64,000 bases of DNA from Corynebacterium yudongzhengii (GCF_003065405.1 NZ_CP026947.1:1550001-1614000); one strand, 5' to 3'. Shown: positions 19,131-27,856, counted from the stretch's first letter. Notes: a model not told the origin generated them from the letters alone. Made by a program: numbers and translations.

Positions 19131-19238
19131 TTGCGTCTGGGTCGAAAGGAATCGGTCGAAAAGAGGGCCGGTTTAGGGGTCCTTTCGACTTCGTGGGACT
19201 CCTTTCTGTCAGGGTGATTTCGACCAGCGCTAGCGCAA
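19131..19238. repeat. 100-bp palindromic element, copy 1
   Basis: Lies between two convergent genes. The right arm TTTCGACCAGCGCTAGCGCAA is nearly complete; the left arm (TTGCGTCTGGGTCGAAAG) is shortened. The inner part contains CTTTCGACTTCGTGGGACTCC as in the other copies. The family also occurs at 32743, 32956, 51061 and 60265. Confidence 0.7.
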
Positions 19239-19279
19239 CACAGGGAACCAACGCCCCCAGAAGCAGCACCCACGAAGCC

Positions 19280-21205
19280 CTAGCGCTCGTCCGGGTAGGT
19301 GCCGGTGTCGTAGTCAAAGTCGATGGGGTTGCCGTCTTCGTCGGTACGCTGATACCACTCAGTGTTGCGATCGGCGGTCGAGTCAAAACCCGTGCCAGCG
19401 GCGTACTCGTCGCCTTCGCTGGTGGGGCCGACATCGATCGAGAAGTTATCGCCATGCAGCCGCACGCCCTCGCGCACCGCGTTGGACAGCGCGCGACGCT
19501 CGAAGTTGTAGCGGATCACATAAGGATCGCTGCGCAGCTCGCGGACCAACGCGACACACATGCCGATGATGATGATCGCGAACGGCAGCGCGGTAATCGT
19601 GATGAAATTCTGCAGGCCCTGCAGGGCGTTTTCGCCACCTGCCAGCAAGATCACCACCGCAATGCCCGCCATGCACAGCGCCCAGAACGCGGTGATGATC
19701 CGCCGCGGGTTGGGGTTGCCCTTTTGCGACATCTGGGAGTTGACCAGGGACGCAGAATCCGCGGTAGTGATGAAGAAGATCGCCAGCATCACGATCACCA
19801 ACGGAGCCATGATCTCGGTGCCCGGCAGCTCCTCGAGCACGATAAAGAAGATCTCCTCCGGCGCCGGCATGGATTCGGCCGTGTTGTCTGGGGCGATGAG
19901 TTGGCTGTCGCGCTGCATCCAGATGGCAGTGCCGCCGAGGATCGTAAACGCCGAGGTGATGATAGCCGATGGGATTAACAGCACCCCGAAGACGAACTGG
20001 CGGATGGTGCGCCCGCGCGAAATCTTGGCGACGAACACGCCCACGAAAGGCGCCCAGGACACCCACCAGGCCCAGTAGAAGGTGGTCCAGCCGGACAGGT
20101 AGTCCTGCATTTCTTCGCCTTCGCCCATGTTGGCGGCGAGCATCTCGGGCATGGAGCCGACGTAGTCGATGAGCACGGCCGGCAGCATGTTCGCCAAGAA
20201 CGCGGTGGGGCCGAGCACAAAGAAGAACACGGCCAAGAAGACCGCGAGCCCGAGGTTGATGTTCGACAGCCACCGGATGCCGCGGGCCACGCCGGACACC
20301 GCGGAGGCGATCGTGCCGATCGTCAGGATCACGGTGATGACGATGGCGAACTGATTGCCGGCCGTCGACCAGCCGGAGACCACCTCCACGCCGGCGCCGA
20401 TCTGCAGCGCACCCAAGCCCAGGGAGGCGGCGGTGCCGAAGAGCGTCGCGATGATCGCCAGCCCGTCGATCACCCGTGCCTGCCAAGAGCTCGACGAACG
20501 GTTGCCGAACAGCGGCATGAGGATCGAGCTCATGAGGGGGACGCGGCCTCGTCGGAAAGAAACATAAGCCACCGCAAGCCCGACGATCGCGTAGATCGCC
20601 CACGCGTTGATTGCCCAGTGCATCGTCGACTGCGCCATCGCTCCGCGCACCGCCTCCTGCGTGGCCGGCTCATAGGCGCCGGGCCGCGGCGAGAGGTAGT
20701 GACTCATCGGCTCGTAGGGGCCGAAGAAGATGATCGCGATGCCGATACCGGCGGCAAACAGCATCGCCGCCCACGACAGAGTGGAGTACTCAGGTTTTTC
20801 GTTATCGAGCCCGAGTGGCACCTTGCCATACTTCGACAGAGCAAGGATGAGCAGAAAGAACATCAAGCCCGTGGCCAGGATGGTGAAGATCCAGCCGAGG
20901 TTCACCATGGTCCATTCGAGCGCGATGCTCGAGTAGTCGAAGACTTGCTCCGGGTTAATCACACCCCACGCCACAAATGCCACGATCAGCAGGCCGACCA
21001 CGAGGGTCAGAGGCTTATCGACGCCATAACGCACCCTCTGATCCTCAATCGACACTCCGGGAACCAGCGCCGGGTGGATCCGATGCGGATAGCGCATCGC
21101 CTCCACGAAATCGCGGGTGCCGCGACGCAGGTGCTTCTCTGCACTCTCCCGCAAACCCCGCTCCCGGGGTTGGTCCTCGGATGCGTCTTCCGAGCTCGAC
21201 ATCAC
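19280..21205 (-). CDS. BCCT family osmolyte transporter
   Basis: 641 residues with twelve helices. Characteristic blocks include FGTAASLGLGALQIG in helix 5 and TTFYWAWWVSWAPFVG followed by SRGRTIRQF around the substrate site. It is like the corynebacterial BetP/EctP/LcoP carriers that take up glycine betaine, ectoine or proline with sodium when osmolarity rises. The C-terminal 70 residues are acidic and hydrophilic rather than the basic helix of BetP, so osmotic gating may differ. Which substrate is not decided by the sequence. Confidence 0.85.
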   Translation of the reverse strand: MMSSSEDASEDQPRERGLRESAEKHLRRGTRDFVEAMRYPHRIHPALVPGVSIEDQRVRYGVDKPLTLVVGLLIVAFVAWGVINPEQVFDYSSIALEWTMVNLGWIFTILATGLMFFLLILALSKYGKVPLGLDNEKPEYSTLSWAAMLFAAGIGIAIIFFGPYEPMSHYLSPRPGAYEPATQEAVRGAMAQSTMHWAINAWAIYAIVGLAVAYVSFRRGRVPLMSSILMPLFGNRSSSSWQARVIDGLAIIATLFGTAASLGLGALQIGAGVEVVSGWSTAGNQFAIVITVILTIGTIASAVSGVARGIRWLSNINLGLAVFLAVFFFVLGPTAFLANMLPAVLIDYVGSMPEMLAANMGEGEEMQDYLSGWTTFYWAWWVSWAPFVGVFVAKISRGRTIRQFVFGVLLIPSAIITSAFTILGGTAIWMQRDSQLIAPDNTAESMPAPEEIFFIVLEELPGTEIMAPLVIVMLAIFFITTADSASLVNSQMSQKGNPNPRRIITAFWALCMAGIAVVILLAGGENALQGLQNFITITALPFAIIIIGMCVALVRELRSDPYVIRYNFERRALSNAVREGVRLHGDNFSIDVGPTSEGDEYAAGTGFDSTADRNTEWYQRTDEDGNPIDFDYDTGTYPDER

Positions 21206-21309
21206 GGTCCTGCCTCTCTGTAGTTATGCGTTCCGGTGGATCTGTACTCGAATCACTAAAGCACCTTCACCACAGCGACACATCCGATGTGACATAACCA
21301 CCCCCGAAT

Positions 21310-21448
21310 GGTGCTGTGTTCTACCAGGATTGACATATTTCACCATCGTCGCAGGTGGCAGGAGATATGCTGACATATCAGAATATATGTCGTTGCAGGT
21401 GGCAATGTTTCGCTAATATGCATGTCAATTTTCGTAGAACACAGCACC
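21310..21448. repeat. 139-bp inverted-repeat element, left copy
   Basis: A MITE-like sequence whose own ends are inverted repeats (GGTGCTGTGTTCTAC at 21310-21324 and GTAGAACACAGCACC at 21434-21448). The next bases also share ATTGACAT after a few mismatches. It is AT-rich compared with the surroundings. Once the IS3 insert is removed, the right copy is identical to it except for the two innermost bases. Confidence 0.85.
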
Positions 21449-21607
21449 CCTGTCTTACCCGCAGCTAAAGCACGCGGGCTTGCGACAGGGGCATGGGTCA
21501 ATGAGTCAGGAAAGATTCTGGACAACGGTGCGCCTATGCATACAACAGAGCATGTTTGATATGGTTGATAACTGTACGTGAAGTCCATATACAAGGAGAG
21601 AATTATT

Positions 21608-21916
21608 ATGGCTAAGACATCTCGCGCTGCTGTTGCTGCTACTACCATTGCATTCGGTGGTCTCATGCTTGCTGCATGTAACGATTCCGCTGATGCTCCT
21701 GCTGAGGATGCTGGCAACACTGTAACTGACACTATTGTCACTGAGGCACCTGAGGAACCTATCAACGATGGTTCTGAGATGGATGGCATGGGTAACGATT
21801 CTGTCAATGGGGCTAACACTAATGATGGCATGAACGACATGGATGATGCTGTCAGCGGTGGCTCCGACAACGTTTCTCCTGGTGCTTCAGATGCAGAGGA
21901 CAGCATGGCGAACTAA
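21608..21916 (+). CDS. Small acidic lipoprotein (cassette passenger)
   Basis: 102 residues. A lipoprotein signal peptide ends in MLAAC (Cys at about residue 24). The mature part is about 78 residues of low complexity, rich in Asp, Asn, Gly, Ser and Met with almost no basic residues, and probably unstructured. AAGGAGAG lies eight or nine bases before the ATG. Codon use favours A/T third positions (GCT, GAT, ACT), unlike the neighbouring high-GC genes, so it was probably acquired by transfer. No function recognised. Confidence 0.72.
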   Translation: MAKTSRAAVAATTIAFGGLMLAACNDSADAPAEDAGNTVTDTIVTEAPEEPINDGSEMDGMGNDSVNGANTNDGMNDMDDAVSGGSDNVSPGASDAEDSMAN

Positions 21917-21931
21917 TTGCCTTTCACTCAC

Positions 21932-21962
21932 AAACACCCCTCTTCACCAGAGGGGTGTTTTT
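21932..21962 (+). terminator. Rho-independent terminator of the lipoprotein gene
   Basis: An 11-bp perfect stem AAACACCCCTC / GAGGGGTGTTT with a seven-base loop, running into a T stretch, 16 bases after the lipoprotein stop codon. Confidence 0.9.
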
Positions 21963-22173
21963 GCATGTTGCCATGTTTTTTTTAAAACATATGAAATGCA
22001 TAGCAATTGCGCCCTGCTTCACTATGCAAAAAAGGGACGCGAATAGGATATGCACAAAGACTGCTGTGTTCTACGAAAATTGACATGCATATTAGCGAAA
22101 CATTGCCACCTGCAACGACATATATGAAGCGTCCTGGGTTTAGTTCCTACCTCAGCTAAGGAAGGATTGAACT

Positions 22174-22494
22174 ATTCCTAGAAAGTATTCCGTCGAGTTC
22201 AAGGAGAAGGCAGTCCATCAGATCATCGAAATGGTCCGCCTGGAGTCTTGCTCACTGCAACGCGCCTACACGCAGGTCGGTGAGCTGCTTGGAGTATCCC
22301 ACCACACGTTGCGGGCTTGGTACCGTGACAGCGCCTGCGTACGCGATAATTCTGACGCTTCAGGCGGCGAAGAAATGGAAGAAGAACTCAGGCGTCTGCG
22401 TCGAGAAAACCGCGAACTGAAACGAGCAAACGGGATTCTTAAGACAGCCTCGGCTTTTTTCGCAGCGGAACTCGACCGACCCACGACCAAATGA
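22174..22494 (+). CDS. IS3-family transposase OrfA
   Basis: About 106 residues: a helix-turn-helix (PRKYSVEFKEKAV onward) and a C-terminal leucine-zipper-like coil (EEMEEELRRLRRENRELKRA). No ATG or GTG lies at the expected start; an ATT codon at 22174 sits at the family's usual start, eight bases after AAGGAAGG, with a stop just upstream. The first ATG, at 22231, would remove part of the DNA-binding helix. The stop overlaps the OrfB start (ATGA). Confidence 0.82.
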   Translation: MPRKYSVEFKEKAVHQIIEMVRLESCSLQRAYTQVGELLGVSHHTLRAWYRDSACVRDNSDASGGEEMEEELRRLRRENRELKRANGILKTASAFFAAELDRPTTK

Positions 22495-23399
22495 TCTCCT
22501 ACATCGACGCGTACGAAGATCAATGTGGGGTCGAGGCCATCTGCAGAGTTCTAAAACAGGCAGATCGTGGATTCATCACCTCTCGTGGCTACCGCAAGGC
22601 GACCACTCGTGTTCCCAGCGCAAGGGCCTTAAGCGATAGCCTGCTCATCCCAGAGATACAGCGTGTGCATGCGGAGAATTTCTCGGTCTACGGCATCCGC
22701 AAAATGTGGCACGCGATGAACCGTGAAGGCTTTCATATCGGCCGCGACAAGACCGCACGTCTGATGAAACTCGCTGGCGTTTCTGGCCGCAGACGTGGGC
22801 GAAGCCCACTAACAACGATCAGCCCGAAGACACCGGATCATCGCCCGGACCTTGTGCGCCGAAACTTCCGTGCGCAGGCACCAGGCAGGCTTTGGGTTGC
22901 TGACATTACCTACGTTCGCACCCTGTCAGGATTCGCCTATACCGCGTTTGTCGTGGATGTATTCAGCCGAAAAATTGTTGGTGTCGCTACACGCTCGACA
23001 ATGCGCACCGACGCGCTGCCGATGGAGGCTTTGGAGCATGCGTTAACGACTGCAGGGCGAATCCATGGAAACCAGCTAATTCACCACAGCGATCGGGGCA
23101 GCCAGTATGTGTCACTGAAGTATTCCACTGCGCTAGCTGAGTCAGGAATCCGCCCGAGTGTGGGAACAGTCGGCGATTCTTACGACAATGCACTAGCCGA
23201 AACAGTCAACGGTCTCTACAGGGCTGAACTGATTCATGCCCAGGGCCCGTGGACGTCGGTCGGAGAAGTCGAACTGGCCACCTTGCGGTGGGTGCATTGG
23301 TGGAACACTAAGCGATTTCACGAAGCATTGGACTACGCTACCCCACAGGAAATAGAAACCGAGTACTATCTCACCGAGCCCATCAACACAGGGCCGTAA
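22491..23399 (+). CDS. IS3-family transposase OrfB
   Basis: 302 residues with an N-terminal HTH_21-like region (VYGIRKMWHAMNREG) and an rve integrase core. The three catalytic residues lie in VADITYVRT, HHSDRGSQYVS and DNALAETVNG. The frame is complete and undamaged. It starts at the ATGA overlap with OrfA, so it may be made by coupling or frameshifting. Confidence 0.93.
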   Translation: MISYIDAYEDQCGVEAICRVLKQADRGFITSRGYRKATTRVPSARALSDSLLIPEIQRVHAENFSVYGIRKMWHAMNREGFHIGRDKTARLMKLAGVSGRRRGRSPLTTISPKTPDHRPDLVRRNFRAQAPGRLWVADITYVRTLSGFAYTAFVVDVFSRKIVGVATRSTMRTDALPMEALEHALTTAGRIHGNQLIHHSDRGSQYVSLKYSTALAESGIRPSVGTVGDSYDNALAETVNGLYRAELIHAQGPWTSVGEVELATLRWVHWWNTKRFHEALDYATPQEIETEYYLTEPINTGP

Positions 23400-23556
23400 A
23401 AGAAGCGGAACTAAACCCAGGACGCTTCAATATTCTGATATGTCAGCATATCTCCTGCCACCTGCGACGATGGTGAAATATGTCAATCCTGGTAGAACAC
23501 AGCACCCGAATGGGGTTGCCCGCAAATCGTGGACACGTAGTGGAGCTACCTAGTGG

Positions 23557-24459
23557 TCAGGCAGCTATTTCTTTTCTGCTAGTGGTTGAACCGGTGAGGT
23601 TTTCAAAGTCGACGGGGCTTGCCATACCGAGTGCGGAGTGTCGGCGTCGACGGTTGTAGACGACTTCAATCCAGTAGGCAACGGCCTTGCGTGCGGCATC
23701 ACGGGTCGTCCAGCGCTTACGGTCGTAGAATTCGGTTTTAAGCGTTGACCAAAATGACTCAGCCATCGCGTTATCGAAGCACACGCCAGTACGCCCCACG
23801 GACTGAGCAATGCCCAGGTTGCGGCAAACCTTCCAGAGCTTCTCGCTGGTGAATTGGGCTCCGCGGTCAGCGTGAAACACCAGCCCATCAGGAACGTCAC
23901 CGCGCAGTGTATGCGCCATCCGCAGGGCCCGTTCGACCAGGCAGGTATCTTGAACGCTATCCATAGCCCAGCCCAGCACTCTGCGGGAATGGCCATCGCG
24001 GACCGCGCACAAGTACAACCAGCCTTCAGCAGTGCGCAGGTAGGTAATATCTGACATCCACACCCGGTTGAGCTCACCAGTATCAAACATGCGCTTGACC
24101 AGGTCAGGAAGCGTGGACTTACGCTTAGCTTGAATCGTTGTCACCGGGACAAAGGCCCACGGTGAAATCCCTTCAATGCCCATCATGCACATCCGTTTAG
24201 CCACAGTCTTACGGTTAAGCGCAATGTGGTAGCGCTCGGCAAGTTCTGCGGTGATCCGCGGAGCACCATAAACCTCATCGGAGTCTTTCCAAATCCGGTG
24301 AATCTTGCGGTCAGCATCATCGTAAAATGCCGCACGATAATCTTCACCGGATAGTCGCTTCTGCTGCGTATAGGCCCATTTGTAATATCCAGACCGAGAC
24401 ACTTTTGAAAGCCGTGCCATGCGCTTGATGCTGTAGTTCGCCTTCTCCTGCTGCATCAA
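23557..24459 (-). CDS. IS3-family transposase OrfB (second element)
   Basis: 300 residues with an intact DDE core: WMSDITYLRT, VFHADRGAQFTS and DNAMAESFWSTLK. The N-terminal region (YSIKRMARLSKVSRSGYYKW) is the usual OrfB helix-turn-helix. It overlaps OrfA by four bases. Frame complete. Confidence 0.92.
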   Translation of the reverse strand: MMQQEKANYSIKRMARLSKVSRSGYYKWAYTQQKRLSGEDYRAAFYDDADRKIHRIWKDSDEVYGAPRITAELAERYHIALNRKTVAKRMCMMGIEGISPWAFVPVTTIQAKRKSTLPDLVKRMFDTGELNRVWMSDITYLRTAEGWLYLCAVRDGHSRRVLGWAMDSVQDTCLVERALRMAHTLRGDVPDGLVFHADRGAQFTSEKLWKVCRNLGIAQSVGRTGVCFDNAMAESFWSTLKTEFYDRKRWTTRDAARKAVAYWIEVVYNRRRRHSALGMASPVDFENLTGSTTSRKEIAA

Positions 24460-24764
24460 TTTGAATTTTTCTGCTCGCGTTGCTTCGCAGCGAAGAAGGC
24501 TGTCGCTTTTGACAAAAACTCATTATCCATCTTGGCTTCAGCCAGCTCCCGGCGCAGACGAGCAATCTCAGCACGAAGATCAGCCTCGCTCATCCCGTCT
24601 GATGCTCCTCGGCGCTCACGCTCGAGTTTGACCCACCGGCCTAAAAGCCCGGCGGAAACACCGATCTCCTTAGCCACATGAGCAATCGGGCGCCGCGACT
24701 CTATTACCAGGTTCGCGGCTTCCCGCCGATACTCCGGCGTGTATTTCTTGCGCTGTTGACTCAC
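24456..24764 (-). CDS. IS3-family transposase OrfA (second element)
   Basis: About 102 residues: an HTH region (KKYTPEYRREAANLV, HVAKEIGVSAGLLGRWV) then a coiled-coil (ADLRAEIARLRRELAEAKMDNEFLSKA). A GTG start at 24764 is preferred because AGGAAAGG lies nine bases upstream, while the nearby ATG at 24773 directly abuts that site. Confidence 0.85.
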   Translation of the reverse strand: MSQQRKKYTPEYRREAANLVIESRRPIAHVAKEIGVSAGLLGRWVKLERERRGASDGMSEADLRAEIARLRRELAEAKMDNEFLSKATAFFAAKQREQKNSN

Positions 24765-24881
24765 AATGAACATCCTTTCCTGCGGACACAAAATCCGCAC
24801 AAATAGGGTGTCCACTAAACGAGGGTAACCTCACGAATGCGTCGGCGCGGAGTTTCTTGCCGACGCGCGGGTCAGCGATTC

Positions 24882-24944
24882 AAGTAACTACCGACGATCT
24901 TGGGGTTTCGGGGCCGAAAATCGGCTTATCGTCGGTAGTTACTT
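24882..24944. repeat. 17-bp perfect inverted repeat
   Basis: AAGTAACTACCGACGAT (24882-24898) and its exact reverse complement (24928-24944) are separated by 29 bases. After a mismatch the arms extend two more pairs. It lies between the IS3 element and the start of the next gene (24981). It could be a hairpin in the leader of that gene, an operator, or a leftover of a mobile element. No T-run follows, so a terminator is unlikely. Confidence 0.75.
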
Positions 24945-24980
24945 AAATCCCCGCCAAGCCCCCGCACTAGACTGAGGCGC

Positions 24981-25715
24981 ATGCCTCTGCCTACCTATCC
25001 CCTCGCCCGCGGCACGCTCGAGATTCCGGCGAGCGAGGTCTCGCAGGCGAATGCGTGGCGCACCGGCCCCGGTGAGCTCGCTCTGCGCCTCTCGATCGCG
25101 GCCGGCGGGTGGAGCCTCGACGGCGGGCATGGTTACCTCGGTCTCCTCGATTCCTCGGTGACGCAGCGCTATCCGGATATGCTGCGCGTTTTCCGCTCCG
25201 GGATGGAGCCGGCCACCACGGGGCGCTTGCGGTTGCGCGAGGATGGCTCCGGCGCTCTCGACCTCGAGGTCGCGTTGCCGGCGCCGCCGTTTGTGGTGCC
25301 CGTCGGAAAGTTGGGCGAGGGTGTGGAGCTCGTCGACCAAGGCGCCCCGCTCGAGGTGGAGCTGCACGAGAAGTTCACCACGGCGTGCCAGGTGCTGGTG
25401 GAGATGCGGTTGGTCGGCAAGAATGTGGTGCTCATGCACGACGACGCGCTGCTCGGCGGGCTGGCCTTCTCCCCTCCCCCGCTGGTCGAGGCGCTCAAGC
25501 ACCGCCGGCTCGGCGGGCGCGTGTTCGTCGCCGAGGGGATCGCCCGCCTGGACCTCGACACCGCGCTGCGCTCGCGGCCCTTAAGTCCCCTGGGCGCCCC
25601 GGAGCCGACGGTGCTCGCCCGTGATAACGCGGACGCATCGGAGGACGCCGTGTTCATCGCCGCCGATGACGCCTGGCTGGAGGCGGCGCGTGGTGGGCGG
25701 GTGGAACGTCGATAA
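24981..25715 (+). CDS. Hypothetical protein
   Basis: 244 residues, soluble, with no signal peptide or membrane helix. The composition is rich in Leu, Gly and Glu with many beta-type segments (GKNVVLMHDDALLGGLAF). No family recognised. GC-rich codon use matches the chromosome, so it does not belong to the adjacent mobile elements. The start ATG is 36 bases after the long inverted repeat, which may lie in its leader. Confidence 0.55.
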   Translation: MPLPTYPLARGTLEIPASEVSQANAWRTGPGELALRLSIAAGGWSLDGGHGYLGLLDSSVTQRYPDMLRVFRSGMEPATTGRLRLREDGSGALDLEVALPAPPFVVPVGKLGEGVELVDQGAPLEVELHEKFTTACQVLVEMRLVGKNVVLMHDDALLGGLAFSPPPLVEALKHRRLGGRVFVAEGIARLDLDTALRSRPLSPLGAPEPTVLARDNADASEDAVFIAADDAWLEAARGGRVERR

Positions 25716-25749
25716 GCGCCTACCCCCACCTACCCCCTGCTCCTTTTGT

Positions 25750-25764
25750 GATTGTTGAACAATC
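25750..25764. promoter_or_regulatory. Probable GntR operator, left
   Basis: A perfect odd palindrome GATTGTTGAACAATC, 60 bases before the NRAMP-like gene. The identical 15-mer occurs at 32586-32600 before pxpA, so both outward ends of the cluster carry it. The TTGT-N3-ACAA shape fits FadR/FCD-type GntR regulators, and such a gene lies inside the cluster. Confidence 0.78.
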
Positions 25765-25823
25765 CCTACAATTCTGCACATCCCGTTCAGCATGACCCAC
25801 GTCACTAAAAGTCAGGATGTGTG

Positions 25824-27041
25824 ATGACCGACCAGTCTCAGCAGAAGCAGGGCATGACCGCTGCCAGTAGAACCGCCATGTTCGGCGCCATGTTCCTCAT
25901 GGCGACTTCCGCTATTGGCCCCGGCTTCCTCACCCAGACCTCGGTGTTTACCGTGCAGATGGGGGCGGCCTTCGCGTTCGCGATCCTGGTGTCGCTGCTT
26001 GTCGACGTCGCCATCCAGCTCAACGTCTGGCGCGTCCTCGGTGTCTCAGGCTTGCGTGCCAATGAGCTCGGCAACCGGGTTATCCCCTTCCTCGGCTGGG
26101 TGATCGCCGCGTTCGTCTTCATTGGCGGCGCGGTGTTTAACATCGGCAACATCGCCGGCACGGGCCTCGGCATGAACGCGATGTTCGGCATCGACCCGCG
26201 CATCGGCGGCGCGGTCTCCGCCATCATCGCGCTGTTGATCTTCCTCTCGAAGCGGGCCGGGCTCGCGCTGGACCGCATCGTCGTGGGCCTGGGCGCCATC
26301 ATGATCCTGCTTATGCTGTACGTGGCGATCGTCTCCGCGCCGCCGGTCGGCGAGGCACTCAAGCAGTCCGTGCTGCCGGATGAGGTCGACTTTTTGGTGA
26401 TCACCACCCTGATCGGCGGCACCGTCGGCGGCTACATCACCTTCGCCGGCGCGCACCGCATGATCGACTCCGGGCTCTCCGGCCCCGAGCACGCCGGCCA
26501 GGTCTCCCGCGCCAGCATCCTCGGCATCATCGTCACCGGCATCATGCGCGTGCTGCTGTTTTTGGCGATCCTCGGCGTCGTCGCCACCGGCGCGACCCTG
26601 TCCCAGGACAACACCGCGGCCGACGCCTTCTACCACGCCGCCGGCGAGATCGGCCTGCGCATGTTCGGCGTCGTCCTCTGGGCCGCCGGCCTGACGTCGG
26701 TGATCGGCGCGTCGTACACCTCGATCACGTTCGTGACCACGCAAAAGACCGCCCCGCGCACCCGTAACCTGCTCACGGTCGCGTTCATCGTGGTCTGTGG
26801 CATCGCCTACCTCATCCTCAACCAGGCTCCGCAGGCGCTGCTCATCTTCGCTGGCGCCTTCAACGGCCTGATCCTGCCGGTCGGCTTCACGCTGATCCTC
26901 TGGGTGGCGCTGTTCCGCAAGGATTTGCTGCACGGCTACCGCTACCCCAAGTACCTGATCGTCTTGGGCCTCGTCGTCTGGGCCCTGACCATCTTCTTGG
27001 GCTGGAACTCGATCTCCGGCCTGTCCGAGCTCTGGCAGTAA
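25824..27041 (+). CDS. NRAMP-related transporter (YcsG-like)
   Basis: 405 residues with eleven or so helices, related to NRAMP carriers and most like Bacillus YcsG by context. The metal-binding Asp of helix 1 (DPGN in true NRAMP) is absent; the matching place reads [10 protein letters not shown] manganese/iron substrate is therefore doubtful. It leads an operon with the YcsI-like gene and may import 5-oxoproline or a related acid, an inference from neighbours. Start ATG chosen over an adjacent GTG because AGGA is better spaced from it. Confidence 0.75.
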   Translation: MTDQSQQKQGMTAASRTAMFGAMFLMATSAIGPGFLTQTSVFTVQMGAAFAFAILVSLLVDVAIQLNVWRVLGVSGLRANELGNRVIPFLGWVIAAFVFIGGAVFNIGNIAGTGLGMNAMFGIDPRIGGAVSAIIALLIFLSKRAGLALDRIVVGLGAIMILLMLYVAIVSAPPVGEALKQSVLPDEVDFLVITTLIGGTVGGYITFAGAHRMIDSGLSGPEHAGQVSRASILGIIVTGIMRVLLFLAILGVVATGATLSQDNTAADAFYHAAGEIGLRMFGVVLWAAGLTSVIGASYTSITFVTTQKTAPRTRNLLTVAFIVVCGIAYLILNQAPQALLIFAGAFNGLILPVGFTLILWVALFRKDLLHGYRYPKYLIVLGLVVWALTIFLGWNSISGLSELWQ

Positions 27042-27064
27042 TACGCTCTAACAAGGAGGTCTTC

Positions 27065-27856
27065 ATGAGCGCTGAACTTTCGCCTGCTGAGTACTCACCG
27101 AGCCAAGCCCGCGAATTCTTCCGCCACAACGTGCGGCCCAGCAGCGGATACGCCCACGGCTACGCGCAGGCCAACCTGCTGAGTATCCCCGCGCGCGACG
27201 CGTTCGACTTCCTCCTCTTCGCCCAGCGCAACCCGAAGCCCTGCCCGCTGCTCGGCGTGCTCGAGGCCGGTGAGGTCACCTCCCCGCTTCTCGACGGCCA
27301 CGACATCCGCGACTGCCTGCCCAGCTACCGCGTCTTCCACCACGGCGAGCTGCACGGCACCTATGCCGACGTCCACGAACACTGGCGCGAGGACCTGGTG
27401 ACCTTCCTCATCGGCTGCTCTTTTACCTTCGAATCCGCACTCATCGACAACGGGATCCGCGTCGCGCACATCGACCAGGGCTGCAACGTGCCGATGTATC
27501 GCACCACCCGCCCCACCACCCCGGCCGGGCGATTCTGTGGTCCTTTGGTGGTCTCCATGCGCCCGATCCCGGCGCATCAGGTCTCCGATGCGGTGCGGAT
27601 TACCTCTCGTTACCCGGCGGTCCACGGCGCGCCGGTGCATATCGGCGATCCGGCCGCTTTAGGTATCGACGATCTCTCGGCCCCCGACTACGGCGATGCG
27701 GTGAAGCTTCACGACGGCGACGTCCCCGTCTTCTGGGCCTGCGGTGTCACCCCGCAGGCGGTGCTCGCCGCCTCCACGCCGGAGTTCGCGATCACCCACA
27801 CCCCGGGCCACATGCTGGTGACCAATGCGCGCGATCTCGACTACCAGATTCCCTAA
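27065..27856 (+). CDS. Putative hydro-lyase, DUF1445 (YcsI-like)
   Basis: 263 residues of the DUF1445/D-glutamate cyclase-like family. Conserved blocks include [19 protein letters not shown] near the N-terminus, [13 protein letters not shown] in the middle and [12 protein letters not shown] at the end. Related mammalian proteins cyclise D-glutamate to 5-oxo-D-proline and hydrate it, which fits a role beside 5-oxoprolinase. A strong ribosome site (AAGGAGG) lies seven bases before the ATG, 23 bases after the transporter gene. Confidence 0.82.
   Translation: MSAELSPAEYSPSQAREFFRHNVRPSSGYAHGYAQANLLSIPARDAFDFLLFAQRNPKPCPLLGVLEAGEVTSPLLDGHDIRDCLPSYRVFHHGELHGTYADVHEHWREDLVTFLIGCSFTFESALIDNGIRVAHIDQGCNVPMYRTTRPTTPAGRFCGPLVVSMRPIPAHQVSDAVRITSRYPAVHGAPVHIGDPAALGIDDLSAPDYGDAVKLHDGDVPVFWACGVTPQAVLAASTPEFAITHTPGHMLVTNARDLDYQIP

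Larger units (their letters stand above)
22125..23429. mobile_element. IS3-family insertion sequence, intact
   Basis: A 1305-bp element with perfect 23-bp terminal inverted repeats (TGAAGCGTCCTGGGTTTAGT at the left end) and a 3-bp target duplication ATA (22122-22124 and 23430-23432). The uninterrupted copy of the target at 21310-21448 confirms the insertion point. Both transposase frames are complete, so it looks recently active. Confidence 0.93.
21310..23506. mobile_element. Composite mobile cassette with lipoprotein passenger
   Basis: Two 139-bp copies of one sequence in inverted orientation (21310-21448 and 22060-23506, the second split by an IS3 element) bracket a core of about 610 bp. 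The outer ends read GGTGCTGTGTTCTACC, and the pentamer CGAAT is present immediately outside both ends (21305-21309 and 23507-23511), a target duplication for the whole unit. The core holds a lipoprotein gene with its own terminator and no transposase, so it looks like a non-autonomous mobile insertion cassette. Confidence 0.8.
22060..23506. repeat. 139-bp inverted-repeat element, right copy (interrupted)
   Basis: Same sequence as 21310-21448 in the opposite orientation, split after ...GACATATA by the IS3 element and resuming at TTCTGATATG. The innermost two bases differ (AC in place of GG). The outer end is complete and abuts the CGAAT duplication. Confidence 0.85.
23530..24814. mobile_element. 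Second IS3-family insertion sequence
   Basis: About 1285 bp, bounded by TGGACAC at 23530 and GTGTCCA at 24808-24814, with orfA and orfB on the minus strand. Beyond the first seven bases the terminal repeats match only weakly, and no convincing target duplication was found, so the exact ends are uncertain. It lies 18 bases outside the CGAAT duplication of the cassette and is unrelated in sequence to the IS3 element inside it. Confidence 0.8.
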
